Of a DNA stretch of 64,000 bases, positions 1 to 8,948 are shown in pieces. Each line of letters begins with the position of its first letter. The first letter of the stretch is position 1. This DNA comes from UBA7957 sp965222695 (lineage in GTDB: Bacteria > Pseudomonadota > Gammaproteobacteria > Granulosicoccales > Granulosicoccaceae). The notes beneath the pieces are model-generated. The model saw only the letters and a list, made by a program, of their open reading frames with translations. It searched no databases and was not told the DNA's origin. The position numbers were made by a program, and so were the translations under genes. The stretch spans positions 1,488,001-1,552,000 of the forward strand of contig OZ244967.1 of the NCBI GenBank assembly GCA_965222695.1, given 5' to 3'.

Positions 1-1
1 T

Positions 2-1321
2 GGCGATTTCGAAGAAGTCGAAGTGATAGAACTTTTGATTGATGTCGGCGATAGAATTGAAATTGAGCAGTCACTGATTACGCTCGAAAGCGATAAGGCA
101 AGTCTGGAGATTCCGGCCAGCAGTGCAGGCATTGTCAGGGAACTGAGAATTGTCCTGGGGGACAAGGTCTCCGAAGGTGATGTGATTGCCGTTCTTGACA
201 CCGACGCGTCGGAATCGACGGAGAGCCAGCCCACGAAACCCGCTCAGACCACCGGAACAGATAATCGGCAGGCAAGCACTCAAATTGCGGAAAAAACACC
301 CGCCAGGCCATCCGACGCCGACTCTTTGCAGCACCCGGTCGAACCTGCTCCTCAGCCATCCACATCGCCGACGGCGCATTTAGAAACACATGGACATCGG
401 CCGCCCCATGCCAGCCCCGGTGTGCGGCGTTACGCCAGGCAGTTGGGTGCAGATATTCATCTGATCAAGGGCAGTGGACGCAAAAACCGTATTCTGAAGG
501 AAGATGTAAAGTCCTTTATCAAAAACGCCCTGGAACATTCCGTCAGTGCCTACAAAGGTGGGGGAAACTACCCCGGGGGCGGCGGCCCGATTCCCCCTGT
601 TCCCGAAGTGGATTTCAGCAAATTCGGAGAAACAGAGAGAACCGAGCTTGGCCGGATACAAAAGCTGTCGGCGGCGAATCTGCACCGATCCTGGCTGAAC
701 CTGCCCATGGTGACACACCATGATGAAGCCGATATCACGGATATGGAATCCTTTCGCCAGTCGCTCAAGGAAGAGGCAGAACAACAAGGCATCAGGGTCA
801 CCGGGCTTGCTTTTCATATGAAGGCACTGGCTGCAAGCCTCAAAGCCTTTCCAAAGTTCAACGCCTCGCTCTCACCTGACGGGCAAGCCCTGTTTTTAAA
901 AAAATATTTCCATATCGGGATAGCGGTGGACACACCCGATGGATTGGTCGTGCCCGTATTCAGGGATGTGGATAAGAAATCCGTTTACGAGCTGGCTGAG
1001 GAAATGGCGGATATCAGCGAGCGGGCCCGGGCTAAAAAACTCAAACCCGAGGAAATGCAAGGAGGATGCATGACGATCTCCAGCCTGGGTGGTATAGGGG
1101 GAACCGCGTTTACACCCATAGTCAACGCGCCGGAGGTGGCGATACTCGGTATTACACGGGCTCGCATGCAGGCCATCTGGAACGGCGAGACATTTACACC
1201 CAGACTGATGTGTCCGCTGGATCTTACCTACGACCACAGGGTGATAGACGGAGCCGACGCGGCTCGCTTTCTCGCCAGCTATTGTAATACGATTTCCGAT
1301 ATACGCCGATTGACGCTTTAA
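2..1321 (+). CDS. Dihydrolipoamide acyltransferase (E2 of a 2-oxoacid dehydrogenase complex), 5' partial
   Basis: This is the core acyltransferase of a pyruvate or other 2-oxoacid dehydrogenase complex, moving acyl groups from its lipoyl arm to CoA. The reading frame is open to the left edge (GDFEEVEVIELL precedes the first possible start at 23), so the N-terminus is cut by the window. Seen, numbering from the GTG at 23: a lipoyl domain with the lipoylated Lys in ESDKAS (K25); a Pro/Thr/Gln-rich linker; a peripheral-subunit-binding domain (about 129-166); a Gly-rich hinge; and the catalytic domain ending with DHRVIDG (H405, D409). There is one lipoyl domain in the visible part. Pyruvate dehydrogenase E2 is most likely, but a branched-chain E2 cannot be excluded. 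An E3 remnant follows 13 bp downstream. Confidence 0.9.
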   Translation, partial: GDFEEVEVIELLIDVGDRIEIEQSLITLESDKASLEIPASSAGIVRELRIVLGDKVSEGDVIAVLDTDASESTESQPTKPAQTTGTDNRQASTQIAEKTPARPSDADSLQHPVEPAPQPSTSPTAHLETHGHRPPHASPGVRRYARQLGADIHLIKGSGRKNRILKEDVKSFIKNALEHSVSAYKGGGNYPGGGGPIPPVPEVDFSKFGETERTELGRIQKLSAANLHRSWLNLPMVTHHDEADITDMESFRQSLKEEAEQQGIRVTGLAFHMKALAASLKAFPKFNASLSPDGQALFLKKYFHIGIAVDTPDGLVVPVFRDVDKKSVYELAEEMADISERARAKKLKPEEMQGGCMTISSLGGIGGTAFTPIVNAPEVAILGITRARMQAIWNGETFTPRLMCPLDLTYDHRVIDGADAARFLASYCNTISDIRRLTL

Positions 1322-1334
1322 GTCCGGAAATGCC

Positions 1335-1497
1335 ATGACAGAACTCATCACCGCTGAAGCACCCGATATCGGCGATTTTAACGATGTCGAAGTGATTGAA
1401 ATTCTTGTTTCCGAAGGGAAATGATAGAATCGGAAACCTCGATGATTACCTTGAAAGTGATAAAGAAGGAACATGTACGGATCTTTATGTGAAATAA
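1335..1497 (+). pseudogene. Remnant of a lipoyl-domain dihydrolipoamide dehydrogenase (E3) gene
   Basis: The ATG at 1335 opens a lipoyl-domain N-terminus (MTELITAEAPDIGDF, then NDVEVIEILVSEGK) that hits TGA after 29 codons. The expected continuation is in other frames: MIESETSMITL near 1422, then ESDKEG after one more shift, with a stop at 1495-1497. Two frameshifts and loss of everything after the lipoyl domain mark it as a pseudogene. E2 genes are commonly followed by an E3 that carries its own N-terminal lipoyl domain, and the opening closely parallels the E2 lipoyl domain upstream. The E3 body is absent here, so an intact E3 must be encoded elsewhere. Confidence 0.8.
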
Positions 1498-1516
1498 ACC
1501 GTCAAGAGGATCGGTC

Positions 1517-3106
1517 ATGAGTATGACACTGGATAAATTAGTCGCGCGCCATGGCCGCTACCGGGCTGCGCATACCGCCGTCATCTGTGAGGATTCACGG
1601 CTCAGCTGGAGTGAGTTCTCACGGTCGGTCAATCGATTGAGTCATGCCCTGGCGGCTGCTGGCATAGCAAAAGGCGACAAAGTTGCAACGGTTCTGCCTA
1701 ACTGCGTGGAGCTTTTAACCCTGTATTGGTCAATAACTGCCATAGGGGCGGTGGTGGTACCCCTCAGCCCGTTATTACAAGCACAGGGACTGGTCAATCT
1801 ACTGCGCGATTCCGACAGCCGGATGGTATTTCTCACACCGCAAATCATGGCATCGCTGAAGAATGGACCTCGATCATCGCTCGGTATCCCGTACCATGCC
1901 TATATTGTGGTCGGAGATGATACCGCAGGAGAAGGCGCCGTCAGTTTCAACGCCTTTATGGAAGCGGCGCCTGACTCCTCCCCTCCCCGGGCCGATCTGC
2001 AGCCCGATGATCTGTTCAATATTGTCTACAGCAGCGGCACCACGGGTTTGCCTAAGGGCATAGAACACAGTCACCTTATTCGTTCCCAATACGGTGCACA
2101 CTTTGCCGCTTCCTTTCGTATGACACCCGAAAGCGTGGTACTGCATTCCGGTTCAATCGTATTCAACGGTGCATTTGTCACTCTGATGCCGGCTTTTTTT
2201 CTCGGCGCAACTTATGTGCTGGAAAAAACTTTTGATGTGGGGACTGTGATCCGCACGATTCAGCGGGAAAAAGTAAGCCATACCATGATGGTACCCGCGC
2301 AAATTATCGCCCTGCTGGAGAGCCCCGAATGTAATCTTCAGACCTTGCAATCTCTCGAAATGATACTTAGCCTGGGCGCGCCTCTGGACCAATATTACAA
2401 GAATCGGTTAAACGAATTGCTTCCCGGTCGGCTTTACGAGCTGTATGGATTGACTGAGGGTTTTGTCACTATTCTGGATAAATCGGACTTCGGCAAGAAA
2501 TCCGGTTCAGTCGGATGTCCGCCGCCGGGCTATGAAATTCGAATCGTTGATGATGCAGGGCGGGACCTTCTTCCCATGCAGATCGGAGAAATTGTCGGCC
2601 GGGGCCCTATACTGATGCCGGGCTATTACGGGCGAGAAGATTTAACCCGGCAAACTCTGCGCGATGGCTGGCTTTTTACCGGCGACCTCGGCTATCTGGA
2701 TGAAGATGGCTACTTGTTCCTGTCCGGCCGCAAAAAAGAACTGATTATCTCCGGTGGCGTGAACGTTTACCCCATCGATATAGAGGCTGTCATCATAAGG
2801 CATCCCGCGGTCGTGGAGACAGCGGTATTCGGTATAGATTCGGAGAAGTGGGGAGAAACACCTGTTGCCGCTATTGTAATACGAGACGGCCATGATATCG
2901 CCACTGAGGAAATGAAAAACTGGATTAATTCCCGTGTTGAAGCCAAATATCAACAGGTCTCGGATATTTTCTACATCGAGGAATTTCCACGTAATGTGGC
3001 CGGTAAAGTGTTAAAAGACCGACTCAAGGATATATATTTCGATCAACGGACGCACAACTCGGATTTTGCACATAGGATCGATTTTGAGAAGGAGAACGAT
3101 GGTTAG
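1517..3106 (+). CDS. AMP-forming acyl-CoA synthetase / fatty-acid-CoA ligase
   Basis: Class I adenylate-forming enzyme that activates a carboxylic (probably fatty) acid to acyl-AMP and then acyl-CoA. The 529 residues show the phosphate-binding loop YSSGTTGLPKG (171-181), a YGLTEG motif near 310, the GWLFTGDLGYLDEDG...GRKKELIISGGVNVYP block (about 385-420) and the C-terminal catalytic-Lys region NVAGKVLKDR. The start at 1517 is supported by GAGG a few bases upstream. It converges tail to tail with the cfa gene, the two stops overlapping by 4 bp (3103-3106). The acyl chain cannot be read from sequence. It may belong functionally with the neighbouring lipid-modification genes, but it lies on the opposite strand. 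Confidence 0.85.
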   Translation: MSMTLDKLVARHGRYRAAHTAVICEDSRLSWSEFSRSVNRLSHALAAAGIAKGDKVATVLPNCVELLTLYWSITAIGAVVVPLSPLLQAQGLVNLLRDSDSRMVFLTPQIMASLKNGPRSSLGIPYHAYIVVGDDTAGEGAVSFNAFMEAAPDSSPPRADLQPDDLFNIVYSSGTTGLPKGIEHSHLIRSQYGAHFAASFRMTPESVVLHSGSIVFNGAFVTLMPAFFLGATYVLEKTFDVGTVIRTIQREKVSHTMMVPAQIIALLESPECNLQTLQSLEMILSLGAPLDQYYKNRLNELLPGRLYELYGLTEGFVTILDKSDFGKKSGSVGCPPPGYEIRIVDDAGRDLLPMQIGEIVGRGPILMPGYYGREDLTRQTLRDGWLFTGDLGYLDEDGYLFLSGRKKELIISGGVNVYPIDIEAVIIRHPAVVETAVFGIDSEKWGETPVAAIVIRDGHDIATEEMKNWINSRVEAKYQQVSDIFYIEEFPRNVAGKVLKDRLKDIYFDQRTHNSDFAHRIDFEKENDG

Positions 3107-4356
3107 CCGACATTCTCCTTAGTAAGTACGATTTGAACCGTGCTGATATCACGCTCCAGAAATCCGGCCTCGCAATAACAGAAATAAAATTCCCATAAGC
3201 GGATAAAGGCATCCGAATAATTCCGCGCCCGGATATCAGCATAGTGTTTATAAAAACGCTGCCGCCAATCCGATAAGGTCCGTGCATAGTCCAATCCTAT
3301 ATCTTCAAGGTGAAATATGTTCAGATCACTGGAACGACAAATGGACTCGCTCATGGCCGTGATCGATGGCAGAAACCCGCCTGGAAATACAAACTTTTTA
3401 ATAAAATCCAGCTCGCGTAATGCATACTTGTATTGTTGATCGGCGATGGTAATGGCCTGCAACAGCATTTTACCGCCGGATCTCAACAGCGTGTTGCACT
3501 GCCTGAAATAGGTATCCATATATTGGTGGCCTATGGCTTCGATCATTTCGATGGAAACCAGTTTATCGAATCGACCCTGCAGATCCCGGTAATCCTGATT
3601 CAACAGCGTAATTTTATCTTCCAGCCCTGCTTCTTTTATACGCTGCGCGGCGAACTCGAACTGCTCGCGGGAAATCGTCGTCGTGGTAACACGGCAGTTG
3701 AACCGTGATGCCGCATAAATCGCAAAGCCCCCCCAACCCGTGCCGATTTCCAGCAAATGATCCTCGGCTTGCAATTGAAGCTTTCGGCAGATATGTTCGA
3801 GTTTGTATTCCGCCGCCTGTTCCAGCGACACGGCCTCCGTTGGGTAGATCGCCGACGAATACATCATTCTTGAGTCAAGAAAGAGCCTAAAGAAGTCATT
3901 CCCGAGATCGTAATGTGCACTGATATTGCGCCGGCTTCCTGATTTGTTATTGCGCCTCAGCCATTGGATCATTTTATAAAAAGGTAGCTTGACACCGGTC
4001 AGACGCCTGTCCATTCGATTCAACATATCCCGGTTTTTTAAAAACAATCGCAAAAGTTCCAACAATTGCGGACAGGTCCAGCTTCCTTTGATATAGGCCT
4101 CTCCTGCACCGCAACTGCCGCCAAAAGCTATATCCACCCATGCACTGGGGTGCACAATGTCGACATATACCGCGAAGGTTTGTGTATCATTACTATCGCC
4201 GAATTCAAATGTCTGGCTGTTCTCGCGTATAACAAGCCTGCCGTTGCATAATTTTTTGAGTTGCGCAAGAACCAACTTGCGACTGAATCGCTCCACGAGC
4301 CCTGTATTTTCAAGCGTCACAGAACCGCTGAGCATTGGATGGTTGATGCTTTTCAT
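3103..4356 (-). CDS. cfa: Cyclopropane-fatty-acyl-phospholipid synthase family methyltransferase (copy 1)
   Basis: SAM-dependent enzyme of the CFA synthase family, which adds a methylene or methyl group to double bonds of membrane phospholipid acyl chains. The 417-aa protein has an N-terminal lipid-binding region, a SAM motif (LLEIGTGWGGFAIYAA, near residue 200) and family segments SIEMIEAIGHQYMD and FPGGFLPS. Its start overlaps the DUF1365 stop by 4 bp. This is the last gene of a seven- to eight-gene operon running leftward from about 10 kb. The order FAD oxidoreductase, DUF1365, CFA is a conserved lipid-modification block in Proteobacteria. Confidence 0.9.
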   Translation of the reverse strand: MKSINHPMLSGSVTLENTGLVERFSRKLVLAQLKKLCNGRLVIRENSQTFEFGDSNDTQTFAVYVDIVHPSAWVDIAFGGSCGAGEAYIKGSWTCPQLLELLRLFLKNRDMLNRMDRRLTGVKLPFYKMIQWLRRNNKSGSRRNISAHYDLGNDFFRLFLDSRMMYSSAIYPTEAVSLEQAAEYKLEHICRKLQLQAEDHLLEIGTGWGGFAIYAASRFNCRVTTTTISREQFEFAAQRIKEAGLEDKITLLNQDYRDLQGRFDKLVSIEMIEAIGHQYMDTYFRQCNTLLRSGGKMLLQAITIADQQYKYALRELDFIKKFVFPGGFLPSITAMSESICRSSDLNIFHLEDIGLDYARTLSDWRQRFYKHYADIRARNYSDAFIRLWEFYFCYCEAGFLERDISTVQIVLTKENVG

Positions 4357-5129
4357 AAATGATTTGCCCGCTGTGGGGTCTTTTGCTTCCTGGGGTGATC
4401 ATAGACTGGAATTTGCTTCATCCAGAGTTTAAATGCCTGTAAATAAATCGAACCGATCACTTTAATGCTCATCAATGGAAACCGAATTAAAATGCGGTTC
4501 AGACTCGCTCTGCTGATCGCTTCCCGCTGCATCCTCATGCCGGCAATAAAGCATTTTCTACCCTTGCGGTGATTTTCGAGTTGAATCCTTAAATACTCAC
4601 CGGGTATGGGAATTCGCCAGTGGTACTCCATGTCCATGGGCATAAATGGAGAGACATGCAGACTTTTACCTTGACGGAAAAAGAGAGTTCCTTTTTTGTC
4701 AGTGCCGTCGTTTGGTATCAGGTAAAGATGTTTTTCCCCCCAGGGTGTATTCTTAACCTCTGCCAGGACTGTATTGACCTTTTCCCCTCTTTTATCAAAG
4801 CAGTAATAGAAACTGACCGGATTGAAACCATAACCGAAATAGCGCAAGTGCGTGAGTAACCGCACAGGTCCCTCAGGGCGTTTACCGGTTTTCTTTTTCA
4901 CAAAATCACTTACCGATTGGTAAAGGGACACGTCCGGATCGCCAAAATAATCCGATCGGCGAAACCAAGCAAGGTTAGGGTGTTTCCAAGACCAGAGCGG
5001 GGACTGCGCGAAAACATCGGACAATTCCTGCAAATCCAGATACATCATAAACAGCTTATAGCTGAAACCGTGCTGTTTCGGATAAAAACGCCGATGATTA
5101 ACCTGCCCGACGTAAATGCAACTGTTCAT
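4353..5129 (-). CDS. DUF1365 family protein
   Basis: 258 residues opening MNSCIYVGQVNHRRFYPKQHGF, followed by LTHLRYFGYGFNPVSFYYCFD. Both are hallmarks of the DUF1365 family, whose members lie beside CFA-type methyltransferases and an FAD amine-oxidase-like protein. No catalytic function is established for the family. Context suggests a role in membrane fatty-acid modification. It overlaps the upstream FAD protein by 32 bp and the downstream cfa gene by 4 bp, so translation is probably coupled. Confidence 0.85.
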   Translation of the reverse strand: MNSCIYVGQVNHRRFYPKQHGFSYKLFMMYLDLQELSDVFAQSPLWSWKHPNLAWFRRSDYFGDPDVSLYQSVSDFVKKKTGKRPEGPVRLLTHLRYFGYGFNPVSFYYCFDKRGEKVNTVLAEVKNTPWGEKHLYLIPNDGTDKKGTLFFRQGKSLHVSPFMPMDMEYHWRIPIPGEYLRIQLENHRKGRKCFIAGMRMQREAISRASLNRILIRFPLMSIKVIGSIYLQAFKLWMKQIPVYDHPRKQKTPQRANHL

Positions 5130-6372
5130 GGCTGTCCTCGTTAAAATGTTGCACAGCGTGGAGCGCGCTTACCACTCCGTCTTCATGGAATCCATTGCGC
5201 CAATAAGCACCGCAATAGTAAGTCCTGTTGAATCCGTTGAGTTCACGATGCCTTTGCTGGGCGTTCATACTGTCCAGGGTAAAGACCGGGTGTTCATAGC
5301 GAACGCGTTTGATGATTTTGCGTGGATTTATAGCCTCTGAATGATTTAACGTGACACAAAACTGCGCCGGAGCCTGGTGTCCCTGCAATATATTCATATT
5401 GTAAGTCAGCGCAACCCCTTGTCCGGGTTCGGCTAAGAGATGGTAATTCCAGGCCGCCCAGGCCAGTCTGCGTTTCGGCAGGACGCTGGCATCCGTATGC
5501 AGCACAGCTTCATTTTGCTGATACCTGATACTGCCTAAAACTGTCCTTTCCGCCTCACTGGGATCATCCAGCATGGCCAAAGCCTGATCGCTATGGCTTG
5601 CAATAAATACTGCATCGAACCGCTCCCACGGTTTCCCTTGCACCTTGATTTCAATATGGCCCGGTAAGCGACGGATTTGACTTACCGGAGAACTCAGCCG
5701 AATCGCTATGCGGCCCGAGTCGAGTAAAGGTTTTAAATATCGCGCGGAGCCGTTCTTGATGACATACCATTGAGGCCTGGCATTGACCGTCAGTAATCCA
5801 TGATTGTAAAAAAACCGGACAAAAAAATGCGCGGGAAAGTGCATGATCTGCCGAATATCGGTTGACCAGATAGCAGCTCCCATGGGAATAATATAGTGAT
5901 CGATAAACTGACGGCTGTATCCAGAGTCAGTCAGGTAGTCTCCGAGCGATCTGTTCAGATTCCCGTCTACCAGATCCACCGGAGCCCGGCGATTAAATCG
6001 CAAAATATCCGTGATCATGCGATAAAAAGCGGGATTAAGCAGATTCCTCCTTTGCGCAAACAGACTATTTAAAGTGTTTCCATTGTATTCCAGCCCGGTA
6101 AGCTCACTCTTGACGCTAAAACTCATTTCCGTGGTTTGATAAGGGACATTGAGCTGATCAAGCAATTGAACAAAATTCGGATAGGTTTTTCTATTAAATA
6201 CAATGAATCCAGTGTCCACCGAATAGTTACGGCCCCGGTATTCGATGTGATGAGTCTGTGTATGTCCACCGACTGAATCCCTGGCCTCAAACAGCGTAAT
6301 ATCATGGTCATGGCTCAGCTTATGGGCGGCGACATTGCCTGAAATTCCACTTCCAATGACAGCGATCTTCAT
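5098..6372 (-). CDS. FAD-dependent amine-oxidase-like oxidoreductase
   Basis: Flavoprotein with an N-terminal dinucleotide-binding fold (KIAVIGSGISGNVAAHKLS) followed by ARDSVGGHTQT and VDTGFIVFNRKTYPNF, typical of the NAD(P)/FAD oxidoreductases paired with DUF1365 and CFA synthases. The C-terminus has YCGAYWRNGFHEDGVVSA, which completes the FAD site. The ATG start at 6372 overlaps the lipocalin stop by one base (TGATG). Family members are proposed desaturase or isomerase-like enzymes on lipid chains; the substrate is not known here. Confidence 0.85.
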   Translation of the reverse strand: MKIAVIGSGISGNVAAHKLSHDHDITLFEARDSVGGHTQTHHIEYRGRNYSVDTGFIVFNRKTYPNFVQLLDQLNVPYQTTEMSFSVKSELTGLEYNGNTLNSLFAQRRNLLNPAFYRMITDILRFNRRAPVDLVDGNLNRSLGDYLTDSGYSRQFIDHYIIPMGAAIWSTDIRQIMHFPAHFFVRFFYNHGLLTVNARPQWYVIKNGSARYLKPLLDSGRIAIRLSSPVSQIRRLPGHIEIKVQGKPWERFDAVFIASHSDQALAMLDDPSEAERTVLGSIRYQQNEAVLHTDASVLPKRRLAWAAWNYHLLAEPGQGVALTYNMNILQGHQAPAQFCVTLNHSEAINPRKIIKRVRYEHPVFTLDSMNAQQRHRELNGFNRTYYCGAYWRNGFHEDGVVSALHAVQHFNEDSHEQLHLRRAG

Positions 6373-6917
6373 CAATTAATCTCTCCGTTGAGGTGCCACT
6401 GTTGCGGAACCTTTTGTAACTTTGCCGTGTCGTATCCCAGCCCTTTTATAAAATGCTTAAAGCTTTCATATTCCAAATCGTCGATTTTCGGTTCCCTGGC
6501 CATCAGCCACACATAGTCTCTAGCCTGACGGGCAATAATTGTTCTTGAATAGCTGTCATCCAGATACACGATCCGATAATCGGCTTGTATTGGCCAGATA
6601 AACTGCATACCCCACCGTGCATTTGTATCATCCTTGATAAAGCCGGTCGGGCGATACTGTTTAAGTTCGCCGCTAAAATCCCCTTCAATAAAGGAAAACC
6701 GGGTGTCTATGCTGCCGTCTGAGTTGAGTTCGTATCGTTCGATTGCGTTAAATGCGTTTCTTTCCAGAAATGTCGGAATATTGGCAATCACATACCACCG
6801 GCCCATAAAGCGCTCCAGGTCGACATAGTCAACCGTTTTCATAGGCAGATTAATGCTGCATGCATTCATGGTGATGACGGTGCCCAGGATAAAGCAGAGG
6901 CGGATCAGGTTTCTCAC
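6372..6917 (-). CDS. Blc-type outer-membrane lipocalin
   Basis: 181-residue lipoprotein of the bacterial lipocalin family. A signal peptide ends in a lipobox-like MNAC (Cys20), so it should be lipid-anchored. The lipocalin signature follows: DLERFMGRWYVIANIP and later NARWGMQFIWPIQADYRIVYLD. Blc-like proteins bind fatty acids or lysophospholipids and are thought to move or store membrane lipids, which fits this operon. It overlaps the upstream gene by 4 bp. Confidence 0.9.
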   Translation of the reverse strand: MRNLIRLCFILGTVITMNACSINLPMKTVDYVDLERFMGRWYVIANIPTFLERNAFNAIERYELNSDGSIDTRFSFIEGDFSGELKQYRPTGFIKDDTNARWGMQFIWPIQADYRIVYLDDSYSRTIIARQARDYVWLMAREPKIDDLEYESFKHFIKGLGYDTAKLQKVPQQWHLNGEIN

Positions 6918-7588
6918 TTTTCGACCACATCCTCGCGTAAATAGCTGAGTACACGATCGCCGCGAACCCTGGTTTGTAAAGCAAGCCAGTCCCGATCGGA
7001 GGTGTACCAGAGATCAATGGACTGATCCTCAACTTCCAAGCGGTATTGATCTGCCTCAAACTCCCTGTCCTTAAAAATGAACCTGCTTTTTCCCAGCTTA
7101 ATGAGTTTTGCCGCCTGGTATTCACCGGACTGTGTGTTCAGCAGATATTCAGACTGAAGCAGACTGGGATCCCAATAGGCGAAGCTGCGTATGCATCCAT
7201 CCAGGGATTGTTTTCCCTTGTGAGTAAGAAGAGAAAGTCCGCTCCTATCCGGAATCGAGCGGATATACTGTGAATCTCCGTTGTCATTGGTACTGGTATG
7301 TATCTGCTCGAGACAGGATCCCGTCCAAAGCTCCTCGGCATTATGTTCATACCGATAGGCCAGAAAGAACAGCAGCTTTACTTCAAAACTCGCGTCGACC
7401 TTGACAAACTTTTGCCCGGCATTTTCACTGAGCGAGATTTTGTGATACCCGATCGGCTTATCATCCAGATAGACATTGAAATGCCATTGCTTGCTGATTC
7501 CGGCATTTGCCCGCGACACGGCCAGCAGCAATAAGACTAAAAATAAAAAGGCCCACCACCGGGCAAGGTTGAACGCAAATGACCGCAT
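6914..7588 (-). CDS. DUF6134-like exported protein
   Basis: 224 residues with an N-terminal signal or anchor segment (WWAFLFLVLLLLAVSRANA) and a beta-rich periplasmic part: WHFNVYLDDKPIGYHKISL, AYRYEHNAEELWTGSCLE, CIRSFAYWDPSLL. This matches what I recall of DUF6134 proteins, which occur next to CFA/DUF1365/lipocalin genes. The mature part may bind a lipid or polymer, but no function is established. The start overlaps the upstream DUF1295 stop by one base. Confidence 0.65.
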   Translation of the reverse strand: MRSFAFNLARWWAFLFLVLLLLAVSRANAGISKQWHFNVYLDDKPIGYHKISLSENAGQKFVKVDASFEVKLLFFLAYRYEHNAEELWTGSCLEQIHTSTNDNGDSQYIRSIPDRSGLSLLTHKGKQSLDGCIRSFAYWDPSLLQSEYLLNTQSGEYQAAKLIKLGKSRFIFKDREFEADQYRLEVEDQSIDLWYTSDRDWLALQTRVRGDRVLSYLREDVVEK

Positions 7589-8385
7589 TATGCTCTCTCC
7601 TTTAATGCAAGCCGATTCGCGTGTCGGGGTGGACCGGGAAAAAAGGCATTGGTACGCGCGATATAGTTTTTATACGCTGGCCGCCGGTTCTCGATATTGA
7701 CTTCCATCAACCCTATTCCTGAGATCCGCAATAAAAGCACACTCATCAGCAATGGAGAATAAATTGTCCACCAGCCTCCTGACGGCACGGCCAGCAGGTA
7801 AAAAGACCACCATATGCAAAACTCCCCAAAATAGTTCGGATGCCGTGTGTACCTCCATAATCCACGATCCAATACCTTGCCTTTATTGTTCTGCTTTTCG
7901 TTGAATTTCAGAAGTTGCCAGTCCGATATGGATTCAAATAGGAATCCGACTAACCAGAGTCCCACGGCAAACAAGTCCATCCATCCAAGTTCGGTCGCAG
8001 GATGCAGCGCAAAAACCAATGGAATTGAAACCACCCAGGCGAGTACAGCCTGCAGTAAGAAAACCAGATACAGGCTTTTAAACTCAAAATTCGGCTGATG
8101 ATTATCGCGAATTTCCCTGTACCGCCTGTCTTCCTCTGCCGCCCAATTGCGCACCGCCAAATGGCCTGAGAGACGCAAAGCCCAAACTGTGACAAGACTG
8201 AATACCAGAATATTGCGGCTGGAGAATTCGCCGGTTTGAATTAATATAAAAAAAGCCATGAGTAGAAACATTAATGACCAGACTATATCCACGATGGCCA
8301 CATTGCGTTTCGCAAGGCTGGCCGTCCAGGTGAGAAATCCCAGAGCCAGAGCAAAAATAAGCGATTGTAAATAAAACGCTGTCAT
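7588..8385 (-). CDS. DUF1295 / steroid-5-alpha-reductase-like membrane protein
   Basis: 265-aa polytopic membrane protein. The segment YTRHPNYFGEFCIWWSFYL is the conserved C-terminal motif shared by DUF1295, 3-oxo-5-alpha-steroid 4-dehydrogenase and isoprenylcysteine methyltransferase proteins. This motif contributes to cofactor binding in the superfamily. In this operon it plausibly reduces or modifies a lipid intermediate. It is 2 bp from the next gene upstream and abuts DUF6134. Confidence 0.8.
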   Translation of the reverse strand: MTAFYLQSLIFALALGFLTWTASLAKRNVAIVDIVWSLMFLLMAFFILIQTGEFSSRNILVFSLVTVWALRLSGHLAVRNWAAEEDRRYREIRDNHQPNFEFKSLYLVFLLQAVLAWVVSIPLVFALHPATELGWMDLFAVGLWLVGFLFESISDWQLLKFNEKQNNKGKVLDRGLWRYTRHPNYFGEFCIWWSFYLLAVPSGGWWTIYSPLLMSVLLLRISGIGLMEVNIENRRPAYKNYIARTNAFFPGPPRHANRLALKERA

Positions 8386-8387
8386 GA

Positions 8388-8948
8388 CTACTCCTTCGCC
8401 TTTTTTTCAGGGTCTGTTAACACTAATTGCATACCGTTGAATTTCCGTGACAGCCCGACCATTGCGGGCATAAGCAGGCTCCAACCCAAGGCAAGAAACA
8501 CTAAACCCTGATTCGGATTGACGATCTCTACCGCGCCCAATCGACTTCCCAGCCAATAGGCGAGCGGTCCGCCGGCTGCGCCGAACAAAACGGTCAGTGT
8601 CCACCGACCCTTTAACCAGTTCAGGGAAAGATTTAAGGTCGTGGCGAATAGTGCCCACATGGCCATAATCCAGTGCGGTGCCAGCTTGCTGTGAAGGATT
8701 CCGTAGTTGTATTTGAGAACTTCCATGTTTACCAATGCACTGTCCCAGACGAGACCCATCGCCAGAACACACACCACCAGGGTTGATTCCGGCTTCGGCC
8801 GCAAGGCCTGTTTTAGATGTACGGCCAGCAACAGTATAACCAACAGCGTGCCCAGAATGTGCCACGAGCCCGAGCCCGCGATCACACAGACAGACCAGCC
8901 AAGCTGGAAAAGCAGAGCGTTAGTGATCATTTTCACCCTTGATACCAC
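8388..8948 (-). CDS. DUF2878 integral membrane protein
   Basis: 186 residues, almost entirely hydrophobic, with about five or six predicted transmembrane stretches (for example LLFQLGWSVCVIAGSGSWHILGTLLVILLLAVHL and the C-terminal LVFLALGWSLLMPAMVGL). It resembles DUF2878 proteins, which recur beside CFA-like methyltransferases. The start overlaps the upstream methyltransferase gene by 16 bp. Function unknown. Confidence 0.7.
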   Translation of the reverse strand: MVSRVKMITNALLFQLGWSVCVIAGSGSWHILGTLLVILLLAVHLKQALRPKPESTLVVCVLAMGLVWDSALVNMEVLKYNYGILHSKLAPHWIMAMWALFATTLNLSLNWLKGRWTLTVLFGAAGGPLAYWLGSRLGAVEIVNPNQGLVFLALGWSLLMPAMVGLSRKFNGMQLVLTDPEKKAKE

